Part shown: positions 31,249 through 43,351 of the stretch, one piece after another | Position numbering within the stretch: the first letter of the stretch is position 1 | Layout: each line of letters opens with the position of its first letter | NCBI GenBank assembly: GCA_019677205.1 | Contig: JAAMXY010001270.1 | Span: 30,872 to 94,871 of the forward strand | Direction: 5' to 3' | Source of the DNA: Pinguiococcus pyrenoidosus | Taxonomy: Eukaryota > Sar > Pinguiophyceae > Pinguiochrysidales > Pinguiochrysidaceae | Length of the DNA: 64,000 nt | Made by a program: the position numbers and the translations under genes | The notes under the pieces: generated by a model | What the model was told of the DNA's origin: nothing | Databases searched by the model: none | What the model saw: only the letters and a program-made list of their open reading frames with translations

Positions 31249-34008
31249 ATGATGCCCCGCGCCGAAACCATCGGCGCGTCGGAGCTCAGCGACTTTGAGG
31301 ATGTCACCAGCAGAGAATCAGACATGCAGGGCTCCAGCACGTCGAGCTCCCAGCACGCTGCGTCGGAAAAAAGTACCACCATAATGAGCACAAGCCGGTC
31401 GTCCTCTGGGCATCCACACGAGCAACGGAGAAGCGTTATGAGTAGGCTTTCCAAGCTATCGACGGAGGCGACGATGATGGCGAAGAAGAAAAAGAAGACG
31501 AAGAAGAAAGCCGGCAGCTGGAAGAAGCTAACTGTGAGGAAGAAGCGCATCCTATGGTTTCTCTTCACGCAGGTTTTGTATGTGACGCTGGTGGTGACGT
31601 CGTTGCTGACACAGCGCGAGCTGCTCACGAACTTCTTCTGGGACAACGCGGAGGCGCAGTTGCTGCTGCTGCAGACCACCTGGCTGGCCAAGTTCTACCA
31701 GATGGGCTTCGGCTTCCGCGCCCAGGCGAGTAACAACTATCATCTACGGTGGTTGGAGATGTCGTCAGCGCAGCAAGAGAGCGCGAGAGCGGCGGGAACG
31801 CCAGAGTACGTGAACATGATCAGTGCGCTGCAAGGGGAGATCTTTAGCCGCAAGATTGAGTACTCCCTGCTACTAAACGTCAGTGGCCACATCGTGGCCA
31901 GTGCCAATGAGGAGCGCCAGTGGCTTTCGCGCCGAAGTACGAGGCTCGGTGAGAGGTTCGACCCCGGGGGCATAGTGACACGCGCGAGGGCCAACAACGC
32001 CACGCCGGGCTTCCAGCTGCAGGGTGCGACTGTAGTCAGCAAGGCGGAGGTGGAGCTGGAGGAGCCACCCATCTGGAGAGAGAGACCCTACGAGTTCCTG
32101 CCGACGCCAGCAACCCACTGGATCGACCAGGACGACGCCTGTGTCGGCAGGTTCACGGTGACGAACATGTACCGCCTCGGAATCTTTGTGGGCATGGTGC
32201 TCTCGGGAGACGTGCTGAATGGCAAGATCACCGTGCCGTTCTTTGTGGTGGACACGCTGGACCAGGAGGCGGGGTACGCGGCTGTGTACGTGAGAGATGC
32301 GCAGCACAAGTGGACCAAATCGACCAGCTACCGCCGCCGCTTCTTCAAAGTGTTCACTCGTGATGACGACTTCGCGGACGAAACCGACTTTGACCGCGTG
32401 CCACGCGAGCTTCTGGAAGAGGTGCTGGACGCGGACCATGGCCACGTGGCCAGAGCTCGACGGGGCGCCATGGTCTTGGCGGCCACCAGCATTCCACCCA
32501 CCGTGACCCAACGCAACCAAGCGGCGCCCAGGGTCTTTGATGATGCCGAGACCAACCCGCCTGCGCAGGTGGTGTTGGTGCGCGGCGTGGACCTCGACGC
32601 CTTCAAGATCTTCGACCAGCTGACCTACATCACCTTGGCCAGCATCGGGATCATCTTCGTGTTCGAGCTGTTCGTGTTGTTCCTGTCGCTGCGCTTCATG
32701 ATCCGACCACTGGAGCAGATCGCGCAGTCGCTGCGCAACCGCGTCCAGGTGAGCGACGAAGACCTGCGCGCGGTGCACGTGGGGCCCATGTGGGTCTTGG
32801 GCTCCATCCTCGCCGCCTGTCCCGCCGTCGTGCTGGTGGTGCTCGTCGTGCTGGAGAACGAACATGCGCTCGACGAGGCTAAGCTAGGGGAGGCGGCTAG
32901 CCTCTCTGGCGTCTTCGAGATCATGTATCAAGTCAAGATCGACCAGATGGGCTTCGGCTTCGTCGGAGTGTCTAGCTCCGAGTCCGTCCGGGCGGTGCTG
33001 CTGGACCCCAACGACACCGCCAAAGTATCTGCGGCCAATGCCACATTGCACGCGGAGATTCTCCGACGCCAGATCGAATTCTCGCACCTGCTGGACGTCA
33101 ACGGCAGAGTCCTCGTGTCCCCCAATGCCGATCGCCGCGGAGAGGTGCTGGACCCGGCGGGTATCATCAGTGCTACGCTATCGGAGAACCGCAGGCAGCG
33201 ATGGACGGCGCGACTGACCATCGATGAACTGAACGCGGAGAACCCACCAGTGTGGTTGGAAAGGCTCTCGCCAACGACGCCCTTGTCGACCCTGGCGCCC
33301 AGCAGCACCGGAGGCGCTAGTATCATCCGATACACCACCACGCTAGTGGACGCCGACGCCGACGGCTTCGCCGACGGCGTTCTGCTCTCTGGGGACGTCG
33401 TGAACGGCAAGACGGCCATCGTGGAGAGGGCCCTCACCATCCACAAGAGGGGCTACGAGGCGATCTACCTAAAAGACGCCGACGGGTCCTGGATCTTGTG
33501 CTCCTCCCTGGAGGCGTACTTTGAGGGCGATACGCCTACCGTGGACATTCCTTTTCCCCATCTAGACCTGCTGGACGAGGCGCTGGAGAAGGGAAAAGCT
33601 ATTTCCCGCTTTGGGTCTGTCAACTCGCACAACTACGCCTTCGGGGTGAGACCCATTGAATCGTCCGTCTCCATCACGAGAGAGAACAACGTCATACCGC
33701 TGGAGCGAGAACCCATCGTGGTCGTGGTGCATGGGGTGCCTCAAAGCTCGCATCTGGAGATCATCGAGCAGTCGAGGAACTTTGGAATCGGGGTGTTAGT
33801 TGTACAGATCGTTGCGAGCATGGTCGGGATATATGTGGCTTTCGAGCCAGTAAGGAAGTTGATTATCGTGCTCAGGCGATACGGCTTCATCGACGAGAAG
33901 GATGGGACGGTGATGGGATCCATCACCTCGAATGCTTCGGCAGTCGGCGCCAGATTGAGGCATATCCTTGGCGGAGCCCGGGCGAAGATCCAGCCTGGCA
34001 ATGATTGA
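31249..34008 (+). CDS. Membrane protein with two tandem bacterial-type extracytoplasmic sensor domains and no output domain
   Basis: Single exon, 919 aa. After a Ser-rich and then Lys-rich cytoplasmic N-terminus (MMAKKKKKTKKK) come four predicted membrane segments at about 101-120, 457-482, 514-534 and 845-865. The two loops between segments 1-2 and 3-4 are diverged copies of one domain about 410 residues apart: KFYQMGFGF/KIDQMGFGF, EIFSRKIEYSLLLNVSG/EILRRQIEFSHLLDVNG, RFDPGGIV/VLDPAGII, LSGDVLNGK/LSGDVVNGK, YAAVYVRDA/YEAIYLKDA. As I recall, this domain type occurs as the periplasmic sensor of bacterial and cyanobacterial chemoreceptors and cyclases. RPLEQIAQSLRNRV after segment 2 resembles the start of a HAMP linker. 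The protein ends about 50 residues after the last segment, with no kinase, cyclase or methyl-acceptor part. Confidence 0.7.
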   Translation: MMPRAETIGASELSDFEDVTSRESDMQGSSTSSSQHAASEKSTTIMSTSRSSSGHPHEQRRSVMSRLSKLSTEATMMAKKKKKTKKKAGSWKKLTVRKKRILWFLFTQVLYVTLVVTSLLTQRELLTNFFWDNAEAQLLLLQTTWLAKFYQMGFGFRAQASNNYHLRWLEMSSAQQESARAAGTPEYVNMISALQGEIFSRKIEYSLLLNVSGHIVASANEERQWLSRRSTRLGERFDPGGIVTRARANNATPGFQLQGATVVSKAEVELEEPPIWRERPYEFLPTPATHWIDQDDACVGRFTVTNMYRLGIFVGMVLSGDVLNGKITVPFFVVDTLDQEAGYAAVYVRDAQHKWTKSTSYRRRFFKVFTRDDDFADETDFDRVPRELLEEVLDADHGHVARARRGAMVLAATSIPPTVTQRNQAAPRVFDDAETNPPAQVVLVRGVDLDAFKIFDQLTYITLASIGIIFVFELFVLFLSLRFMIRPLEQIAQSLRNRVQVSDEDLRAVHVGPMWVLGSILAACPAVVLVVLVVLENEHALDEAKLGEAASLSGVFEIMYQVKIDQMGFGFVGVSSSESVRAVLLDPNDTAKVSAANATLHAEILRRQIEFSHLLDVNGRVLVSPNADRRGEVLDPAGIISATLSENRRQRWTARLTIDELNAENPPVWLERLSPTTPLSTLAPSSTGGASIIRYTTTLVDADADGFADGVLLSGDVVNGKTAIVERALTIHKRGYEAIYLKDADGSWILCSSLEAYFEGDTPTVDIPFPHLDLLDEALEKGKAISRFGSVNSHNYAFGVRPIESSVSITRENNVIPLEREPIVVVVHGVPQSSHLEIIEQSRNFGIGVLVVQIVASMVGIYVAFEPVRKLIIVLRRYGFIDEKDGTVMGSITSNASAVGARLRHILGGARAKIQPGND

Positions 34009-34391
34009 TCACAAGGAAGAGGACCGTGCGAGCACGATCGGCGAACCAAGAATCATGCGGAAAAGGTATGCAAGGTGGTGAGGGTCTGTGTTGTGTGGCC
34101 ATGAATCAGCTCTGGAGGGAAGGAAGGACCCGCGAGGCAAAGAAGGAGAAACTGACTTCGCGACATTTGACGTATCGCTCGCACAAACACTACAGCGCGC
34201 ACCGCCCCTTCACAACCATGGCATTCTCCCTCAACCTTCGCGGCAAGATCCGGAGCAAGGGGATGCGGTCGCGCTTACATATCCTACTCAGAACCACAGG
34301 AGGCATGACACAGCCTAAGGCCCAACAAGGACTGCTGGACCACGAAGCCGCTGGCGCAAGCGGCACGTTGTAAACTAGATTGAAGCAGCCT
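34009..34391. other. Convergent 3' intergenic region
   Basis: Between the stops of the sensor gene and the myosin. The + frame crossing it shows no protein character. Nothing else recognised. Confidence 0.4.
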
Positions 34392-37300
34392 CTAAGCCGA
34401 CTCACTCTCGTCGGCGCTGGTAACAGTGGCGATGGTGGCCGCATCAGCTTCCTCCTCGATCTGAAGAGCTGAAGAAGCGCCGACGATCTCGGCATCTTCT
34501 TCTACTTCCCCTTGTTCTGCGACAGGTGGGTCGTCGACAGCTTGTGGAGCGACAGGGAGCTCGCTGGTGATACCAGTCTCACGCAACGCAACGTCCTCGT
34601 CGAGCTCATCGCCCTCGACCTCGTCCTCCTCGATGCCATTCTCTGTGGGCGCAGCCTGATCGCCTACCATGGTCCACTCCGTATTGGAAGGAGAGGCCTG
34701 CGAGCTTGTCGTGCCCTCCGGCAATCCATCGGCGAGGGTCTCTGCGTCTTCGTCAGCGGTGATGGACATGCCCTGCATGGGCTGGGTGTTGGCCTTGGAG
34801 AACGGGTACTGCGGAGCGCTCGCGTGCGCGACCGGTGCGACGACGAAGGACTTGGAGGAATGTCCAGCTCCGCTGGGAAAGTCCATGGTCTCTCCGTAGC
34901 CAAGCTTCTCCGCGAGCGCCCTCGTCCTGCTTTCCACCGAGAAATCGTCCGAGCCAAGGCCGACGAAGGAAGCCTGCATGGCGGCAGCCGGCAGCGCGGC
35001 GGCCTCCACCTTTCCGGCGATGGGAGAGTCGTTCATGGCCGAGGTCGCGTAGTCGATTGCTTGGAGCTCTCGGATAGCATTCGCCAGGGCCTTGGAGGCG
35101 GAAGCGATGCTGTCGGAGTCCACGCACTTCCGAGCGGCCAGAAGCGCGTCCTGCGACGCCTTCATCTTCTGCGTGAGCATGTCCATCGCGGGCTGGCGAC
35201 TCTCCAGCATCTGCGACGCCTCCTGCATGTTTCTGCGGAGTCGATCGCGCTGCATCTGCTCGAAGTAGGCAGTCTGCGAGCGAAGCTGCTCCTGCTTCGC
35301 GTCGTGCATCTTCTGCATGAACTCTCGGCGCTGCTTGAGCCGGCGGAGCTCCTCCTTGCGAGCGACCGACCTGGAGAACACGCGCTCCGCGTTCTCCACG
35401 GACATCGTCGAGGTCATGAGGCTCCGCGAGAGAGCGACCGAGCTGTGCGTCAGGTTCTTGGACGCCGCGAGCTGCAGCCCGGTGCTGATGGCCGCGTCGG
35501 CCCGGCCGATGGTCAGATCAACCTCAGAGTCGTCCTTGCATTCGGAGATCGCCACGCACTCGCGAAGACTGTCCAGGCGCTGGCGAAGGACGGTCAAGCT
35601 CGTGATGCAGGCCTGGGCCTCGGCCTTCTTCCGCTCGGCCTTTTCGACCTCGGTGTTGATGTGGTCGCAGCACGTGCTGACCTTGTAGTTGCACTCGTCT
35701 AAGGCCGGCGCCGATCCGGAGACGGTTCCGGAGCTGAGCAGTTCCGTGATGGCATTGATCGCATTCTCGGCCTGCGTCAGCATCTGGCGGACGCCGGGCG
35801 CGTCCATGACCGCGACGTCTTCTGCAAGAGCCTTGGCGGTCTGGAAGCGAGTCACCTGCGCCTCGAGCGCTTCCTGCACTGAGCGCCGATGAGCGGACTC
35901 CCTCTGCAGCTTGGCGTACTCGGCGTCCACGACATCCTCCAGCGCCGCGGTCTTGAGAATCGCATCTTCGATGCTGCGGCGGACCACGAGGGCGCCGACT
36001 TCGAGCCACTGCGACACGCTTCCCTCGACGCGCCTCTTGGCGACGTTCATCGACGTCTCTGCGGCGACGACCGCCTCCTTGATGAGCGTGACAGATCCTT
36101 GCGGGCTGACCTCATTTCGTCCGGCGGGAGTGCCGTTCTGCGTCGTGAAGCGCGTCTGCGATCCGAACCAGTTGGTCTCACCCCACTCCGCCTCCAGATG
36201 CAGGCGCAGCGCGTCGGACCAGGTGCACATTTCCGCAAGGCGCTCGCCGACGCTGCGGTAGTGCGCGTCCAGCATCTTAAGACGATCCATGTCCGTGCTC
36301 CGCTGAGCCGACACCTTCTGGACCTTGACGGAGGCCGCACGGACGGCGTGATCAGCGGCGTTGACCACGCTGAAGGCGTATTCCACGAGGCGCGGGCCGC
36401 TGCTCCGCGAGAAGGTGCCGACGCCTTCAAAGGTCACGTAGCGTTCAACTTCGTGCACGACGGTGTGCGCTGCCGCCACCTCGCTGCTGCACATGTGCCC
36501 CACGAGGGCCGCCCCGGACGTGTTCACGAGGGCATCCACCGCAGCGATCTGCTTCTTCAGGACAGGGAGGCAGCGACGGGCGTCGCTGATCTCGACGTTG
36601 CGCAGGCGGGTCTTTTGCTGCTCGGCCTGGAGAGAGCTTTCCTCCTGGCGGACGCTCTCCTCGGCACTCGTGATGCTCCGAGAGACTTCCCGGGACGCCG
36701 AGGTAGGTTCCGCCTCGATGGCCGACACGAGGGTCTTGAGATTGTTGAGCTCGCTCTCGGCTTTGGCGATCTTCTCCGACAGCACCAGCGAGTCGGCGCT
36801 CTTCAATTCTGCCGCGCCCTCGACGACCACCGCGTGCCTTGACTGGAGCGACTTCAAGCTGCTCTGGACGCGCTCCACAGCCTTTCGCGCGATCTCCAGT
36901 TTCTGGACGGCGTCGTCCACAACTTCTTCCACGTTCTGCACCGCGGAGGTGGCCGTGTTCACCAGCGCCGTCGAGTTGCCAGAGCCCGACAGCCACGCGG
37001 AGATGGGGGTATCAAGCTGGGCCTGGGCGGCAGCCAGCGCCTTGTCTGCCTTCGAGATGGCCTCCTCGATGGTCGCCGGCATGAAGAGGGGTCCGGCCGA
37101 CGCGTCACCGCCTTCCTCTGCGGAAACCACCGGTTGCATGCACGCGGCGGCCTTCTCCTTGGCCAGCGCCAGCGTCTCGTTGAGCGATGCAAGCTGCGCC
37201 TCCACTGCGGCGCGCTCACGGTGCGCCTTTCCTACTCGCCGGCGCAGCTTGTTGGCGTTGTTCTCGGCAGCAATGATCAGATCCTCAGCGCGACTGACCG

Positions 37301-40300
37301 CGGGGGCGATGGTGGCGGCGTCGGCGCCGCGGCGGAGGAGCTTCGTGGCCTCGTTGAGGGCCTCGGTCGCGTCCTGAACGCCCGACTCGCACATCTGCTG
37401 AACTTCGGGTCCCGCAGCGGCCAGGGCGGCAACCAGGCCTTGCAGCCTGGCCGAGAGGGAGTCAATTTGCGCGGACGCGGAAGCTCGGAGCTTCTCGGAC
37501 GCGTCGCGGTCGGCCTTGGCCTTTGACACGATCTTCTCCGCGGCGCTGATCGACTCTCCCGTGATCTTCAGGGCATTCTGCGCGGCATCTTGCTCGGCCT
37601 GGCGGCTCGTGCCGTCTGGCCCGGCCTCCTCCACCACGGCACAGAGGCGCTTTGCGGTGTTGAGGTTCTCGTGGCATTCTTCAAAGGCGGACGCCACGGC
37701 CGGCACGGACGTGAGGCCGAGCTCGGCAGCAAAGCTCTCGAGCTCGGCAAGCTTGTTCTCCTCCAGCTCCAGCGTGGACTGGTTGAGCTTGGCGTGCCGC
37801 TCGAGGATCGCGGCCTCTCGCTCCGCCTCGCGGGCCATGTTCTCGGCCGCGTACACCGCTTGCAGCGCCGCCGCGACGGCGGCAAGATCGCCGGCAAGCT
37901 CATCGGCGAACATCCACGCTGCAGTGATCGGGCGATCCAGCCTGCTCCGTGCTTGGCCGCACTCGGCAACGGCGCGAGAAATGGCATCCCGAAGAGGGCC
38001 TTCCCGCGTCTTCTGCACGGTCTTCGACGCCTGCAATTCCTCCAGCGTGGCCTCCGCCTCGGCGAGCGTCTCGGATTCTTTGTTCCTGGTGCGCTCCGTC
38101 TGGGACAGCACGCGTCGGATCTCGTCGAGCTGCTCCTCGGCGGTGACGATGGATTGCTCGGCGGCCGCTACGCTCTCAAAGCAGTCGCGTGGGTGCAGGC
38201 CTTGCTGCTCCGTGCGGCGAATGATCCTCTTCGCGTCCTTGATGTCGGTCGCTGCCGCGTCGCGATACGGCTCGAGCACCTCCTGGACGACCTTGCCGGA
38301 GGCATCGATGATCCCACAGAGGTCGTTGAAGCGCTGCTCAATCTGCTGAAGCTCCTGCTGCACGCGCGCCGCGTCACGCCGAGCGGCGTCACGGGTCTGC
38401 TTCTCGCTGATGAAGTGCTGCTCCGCATTCTGGATGCTGGCGAAGACTTCCTCGACCACGCCGCGATCCTTGTTCACGTCCTCGCTCTTCTCGAGGGTTG
38501 CCCGTGCCCTCTCCAGCTGCTTCCCAGCCTCTTCCACGGCGAGGACCAGCGCTTCGCAGTCGCCAAGGCCCTCCAGGCTTACGCGCTGCTCGAGATCCTT
38601 CAGGGCATCGGCGCACTGGTCAAGGCGGAGCATCTCCTGCTCGCGGAGGCGGTCGTTGACCTCCTTGCGCTCCCGCTCGCGAGCGCAGACGAACTCGAAG
38701 GCTGCCACCTGACGGCCAGCCCTGCGGACGCTCTCTTCGAACTCTTCGACGTCGCCGACCTGCTGCAGAGCAGCGGCGCGGATCGCCTCATCTGCGACCA
38801 TCAGCGCGTCTTGCACCGGCTGACGAGACGCAATGCCACAGTTCTGAGCTTCCTGCACGAGCTGTTCGAGCTTCTTCTTCTCCTCCTCCAGCTCTAGCCT
38901 GCACGCGTTGCGCTGATCCTCGATGGCCTTGACGCCGCATTCCTCCTCGAACACCTGGCCGACACGGTCGACGGCGTCCTGCGCGTTCTGCGTCGTTGGC
39001 TCGTAGGCTTGGACCTCGGTGGTGCTCAGCGCCGCCTCGGCGGCGTTCACGGCGTCCCGCGCATGCGAGATGGCGCTTGCCAACGGCGGCGACGTGATGA
39101 TCCCAAGTTCTTCCGCCTTGCTTTCGTACTGCTCCAGCAGCTGGATGGTCTGCTGAAGAGCATTTCCGTACGTCGCGCGGGCTTCGTCGACGCGGAACTG
39201 CTTCTGCTGAATGTCGTCGAAGATTCTCTGCGCGCCGTCGACAAGCTCGATCGCTTCGTGGACCTGCTTGGAGCGCTCCTCGAGATCGACGTCGTCGTCG
39301 GTGCTCTCACCGAGAGACTGAAGCTCCATGACGGCCTTCGTGAAGGTGCGCTGCAGCGCCGAGCTCGCGAAGTTGGCGGGGTTTGCCGACTGGCTCTTCA
39401 CGGCCGTCCGGTTGGCATGCATGATCAGCATGTTGCGGCAACCGGAGATCGCCTCGTGAGCGGACTGCACCGTATCGACGAGATACTGAATGTCAAACTC
39501 CTGGTAGATGCCGTTGATGCCGTCCCGAATACGGCCGAGGCGCGTGCGGCCTTCGTCGACGAGGGTCAGGAGCTCCGCGCGCTGCTTCGCCTCCTCGTCG
39601 CGCTTCTCCTTGGCGGAGAGGATGGCCTTCTTGAAGACCGTGTTGCGCTCGAGGGCGACGTTGAGGGCGGAACGGAAGGCGTTGGTGCCGCTCATGGTGA
39701 GTCCCTTCGCGTAGCGCACGGCGGAGATCGCCTCGTTCATCGTCTCCCGCACCTTGGCTTGGTTCTTCACGCCGTATCGCTCTGCGAGACCGACGTTGTC
39801 GCTGAGGAACTGGATGGCCCGCTTCAGCTTGTGCGACAGAATGTCTTCCTGGCCGCGGAGCCACCACTTCTGGATGCGGACGACGAACGGCAGGATCAGG
39901 GAGTTGCGCATGGACTGCAGCGTCAGGAGCACGTCGGCCCGCAGGAACAGCTTGGACGTGCCGAACCGGTAGTCGTCCGGGGTGACGCGGTCCGCAACCG
40001 TGTCGCAGGTCATCATCCGATGCGTCTGCTCGCGCCAGGTGAACTCGGGGTCGATCTTCACGAAGGCGGAGAAGACCTTGAACTCCCTCACAAACTGCTC
40101 ATACGGAATGCGCGTGGGGAAGCCGCTCCTGCGGATGGCCAGCGCGGCCATCACTCCCGAGCACACGAGCTGGCGGAGAACGCTGGGGCGGTCCACGACC
40201 TGAGGGCTGAAGTCGTCGTTCGTCTTGATGCAGCGCACGAAGCGGATGTCCGACGCCTTCAGCGTCTTCGTGAGCTCCGTAAGCTGGGTCAGGTAGTGAC

Positions 40301-42311
40301 CCGCAACAGTGGCGCGCCCCGCCCGGTTGTCCTCGACGGACGTGTTCGGGAAGAGGGACTGCATGATGTTGCTCGAGGAGGTCGCGCACACGCTGGCCAG
40401 GTGCGGGAAGAGCGCATCGAGGTTCTTCTTCACGAATCCATCAATGCTGTAGATGACCGGCCCGGCGTAGTGCTTGATCACGAAGTCCGTCGCGTCGGTC
40501 CACGACCCGTCGCGGTGCTTCCACTGCGTGCTCGGGCCGCAGACGCCGTAGAACGGGTTTCCCACGTAGGTCTTGTGCCACTTCGAGACGAGGTTCTGGT
40601 CGCCGGCCGCCGCTCCGCGGCTGCACTCGCTCTCCATGAACGGGATGAGGCCCATGGGCTTCTTCTCGATCAGCTCGATGCAGAGGTTGTTGTCGGGGAA
40701 CTCGGTCTTGTCCCACTGGATCTGCTGGCGCTCGTACTCCTCCGCTTCCTCCTGGAAGACGGCGAGGTTGAAGAGCTGCTGCAGCTTCTCGTTGGTGAAG
40801 TTGATGAGCAGCTGCTCGAAGCTGTTGGTCGGCATCTCCTCGAAGCCGAAGATATCAAGGATGCCGATGAGGTGCTTCGGCTGCGTGCCGGAGACGTTGA
40901 GCGTGGCGTTGATGCGGCGCACCAGCCAGTCGAAGAGGGCGCTGTAGACCGCCTTGCCCAGCGCATCGCGGCTGGCGGAGCTCTGCGTGGCCGTCTGCGG
41001 TGAGACGACCTCCTGACCGGAGGGGAGCTTGCGGACGCGCTTGATGAGCGCATCGCCAAGCTCCGCGGAAGACACGCCGAGGCACTTCCCGGCGGCGCTG
41101 AGCGCCGCCACTTCCGAGATGCGGCAGGATTCCTCGTCCGGGGACGGCGCGAACTCGACGTTCTCGAGATGCAGCACGCCGGCGACGATCTGCAGGATTT
41201 CCATGCGCTCGTCTTCGGAGATGTTCACCGCGTCCATGGACGTCATGGTGTTGTCGAACTCGTCGTTGTCCGAGAGGCCGTCCACGGCGTAGCAGCCGGT
41301 CATGGACAGGCAGCGGTAGTCCTGGATGCCCCCAAGCAGGAAGGCCTCCCGGATGTCCGCGGGGGCGCCCTCGAGCAGCTGGTAGAAGATGTGGTAGTTG
41401 CGCTCTCCCTGGGAGGGCTCCACGACGCGGGCTTTCTCGAGGAGGAAGGTCTTGATCTCGCCGCCGCAGATGGTGAACATGTTGTCGTAGTTCAGCTGGG
41501 TGAACTTGCCGAAGCGGCTGGAGTTGTGGTTGCGCAGCGTCTTGGCGTTGCCGAAGGCCTCCATCAGCGGGTTGGAGCCGACGAGGCGCTCTCCGAGGTC
41601 CTCGGTGCCCGATCCGGCCTCCCCGCGGCGAGCAACCGTGGCGAGGTACTGCAGCATGAGCTTCGTGGTCTCCGTCTTTCCCGCTCCGGACTCGCCGCAG
41701 ATGATGATGGCCTGGTTGTTGCCCTCGTTGCGGATGTTCTGGAAGGCGTCCTCGGCTTCCTGGTACGGATGCGGCGGGAACTCGCCGTAGGGCTTGCCCT
41801 TGTAGCGCATCATGGTGTCATTCCCATAGATGGGCAGCCACTTGAACGGGTTGAGCGCGATGAGAATGGGCCCGGTCCTCGTGTAGATCTCGTCCAGGCG
41901 GAAGCGGTAGTCCACGTTGCTCAGGATGGAAGCATAGTTCAGCGGGCTCAGGTCGTCCATGTTCTCCACGGAGGAGGCGTTGCTCTCCATGCTGCGCGGA
42001 AGCAGCTTCCTGGGCGCTTGGCCCTTGCGCGAGCGCATCTTGGGCGCCTGCGCCTTCCTGGAGGTGTCCACGGTGACGCGCGTCCCATTCTTGGTCTGCA
42101 CGGTTACACGTGCCGCGCCATCCTCATCTGGGGGTGGGGCACGAGATAAAGATGCTCAGCGACGCCACAAATTCCAGCCTCTTGCCACGCGCTCACCACC
42201 GTCGATGGGCTCCACGGCCACCACCTTGGCCTCCTCGAAGGCATAGTCCTCGGACTCCAGCCAGACGGGGGTGTCCACGGCATGGACGTCCCAGCGGATC
42301 TGGTGGTCCAT
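34392..42311 (-). CDS. Myosin heavy chain with an exceptionally long coiled-coil tail
   Basis: Actin-based motor of 2,616 aa. Exon 1 (42311-42197) encodes the SH3-like N-terminal subdomain (VDTPVWLESEDYAFEEAKVV) and joins across a 69-nt intron to a single 7.7-kb exon (42127-34392). The motor is complete: P-loop GESGAGKTE (about 183), switch I NHNSSRFGKF, switch II DIFGFEEMPTNSFEQLLINF, relay and converter, VRCIKTND. Only one weak IQ-like site follows (VRIQKWWLRGQ, about 780). The remaining roughly 1,600 residues are Ala/Glu/Gln/Lys-rich heptad sequence with recurrent units such as VEEAG, AISRA and AEKIVSKAKADRD, then an acidic unstructured end. No cargo domain (MyTH4, FERM, dilute, PH) is seen. 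Class cannot be assigned by eye; the tail length is unlike muscle-type or class V myosins. Confidence 0.92.
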
Positions 42312-43217
42312 GGTCCCGGCAGTTTAAACGTGGAGGGCGCCAACACTTGATCCACCGGCCGCGCGCGTTTCGTCGATCGGATCTCAGGTCCCGTAGCTCT
42401 GCGGTCAATGCGGAGGGGCTCCGGTGGGCTCAGCAACACCGGCGCAATGAGATGCGCGTGTGGGAGCCGTTTGCGTCTGATCTGCGAACCGAAGACAAGA
42501 TTGTCGTGAAAGGCGGATCGCAGCGGATGGAGTGTTCTCTGCCGAGCAGGGGTTTTCCTTTCGGAGTTGTGGGTGCTCCGCTGACCGGTTTGGCGGTGAT
42601 TGCCGGCGCCCTACAGCCTCCGCGACAGACGGAAGCTGATCGATATGTGCCTGGTCGCTGAGGCCATTGGCAGAACCGGTGAGCACCTAGCTATGGCTTT
42701 CTTTGGCTCGTTTCCCTTTTGATCATCACCAATCGATGTCGCCGCGATCCAGCCCGCGCCAAGTTTGGCAGCGCTAAGGATTCCAGCGTGTTCCTAAGCC
42801 AATGACTCCGTGTTCGATTTTCACATTTCCTCCAATGAATGCTGCTCAAAGTGTCGCATGCCAATGAAACGCAGTTGACGTGCTGTCGTTGGAGTGATGG
42901 CGCAGCTCCATTGGCCACTGGAATGTTGAAGCGCCCAACAGCCTTCCGATTGGGGAACACGCGGTGTTCGTTGGGGTCGTTCGCGCCGGTCCGTCCACGG
43001 CGCAGGGGTACGCCCCATACTCCAGGGAGTTACGCACACACACGAACCCGCGCAGTAGGCGGCGAAGTCAGGGGAGTAGTGGATGGATAGTACGTAGTGT
43101 AGTGTGTAGTAGGTAGGCAATGAGCGGAGCGTGGATCGTGGAAAGCAAAAAGCAGACACAAAAAGCAAGGGCAAAAAGATAGCTACAAAGTGGCTGGCTG
43201 ACAAGCAGCCAAGCACG

Positions 43218-43262
43218 ACGCGCAGCAGGCAGCAGCAGGCAGCAGCAGGCAGGCAGCAGCCT
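43218..43262. repeat. GCAGCAG microsatellite
   Basis: Imperfect tandem GCAGCAG/GGCAGCA units, with adjacent GGCAGGCAGCAGCC, inside the gap upstream of cyclin L. Non-coding in every reasonable frame. Confidence 0.85.
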
Positions 43263-43291
43263 AGCCAGCATGCGTCTAGCTATGCATCAGT

Positions 43292-43351
43292 TCGGCTTTT
43301 GAGGTCGTTTCGTACCTGTGTTATAGAACCAAGAAAGACCTCAAAAGCCGA
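43292..43351. other. Inverted repeat able to form a 15-bp hairpin
   Basis: Arms TCGGCTTTTGAGGTC (43292-43306) and GACCTCAAAAGCCGA (43337-43351) pair perfectly around a 30-nt loop; a further TTTC/GAAA pairing is possible past a one-base bulge. Could be a structured RNA, a terminator-like element or remnant of a small mobile element. No flanking duplication noticed. Confidence 0.8.

Noticed and set aside
39009-41003. 664-residue + strand ORF antisense to the myosin motor
   Set aside because: Shadow of the motor domain, which is unmistakable on the other strand.
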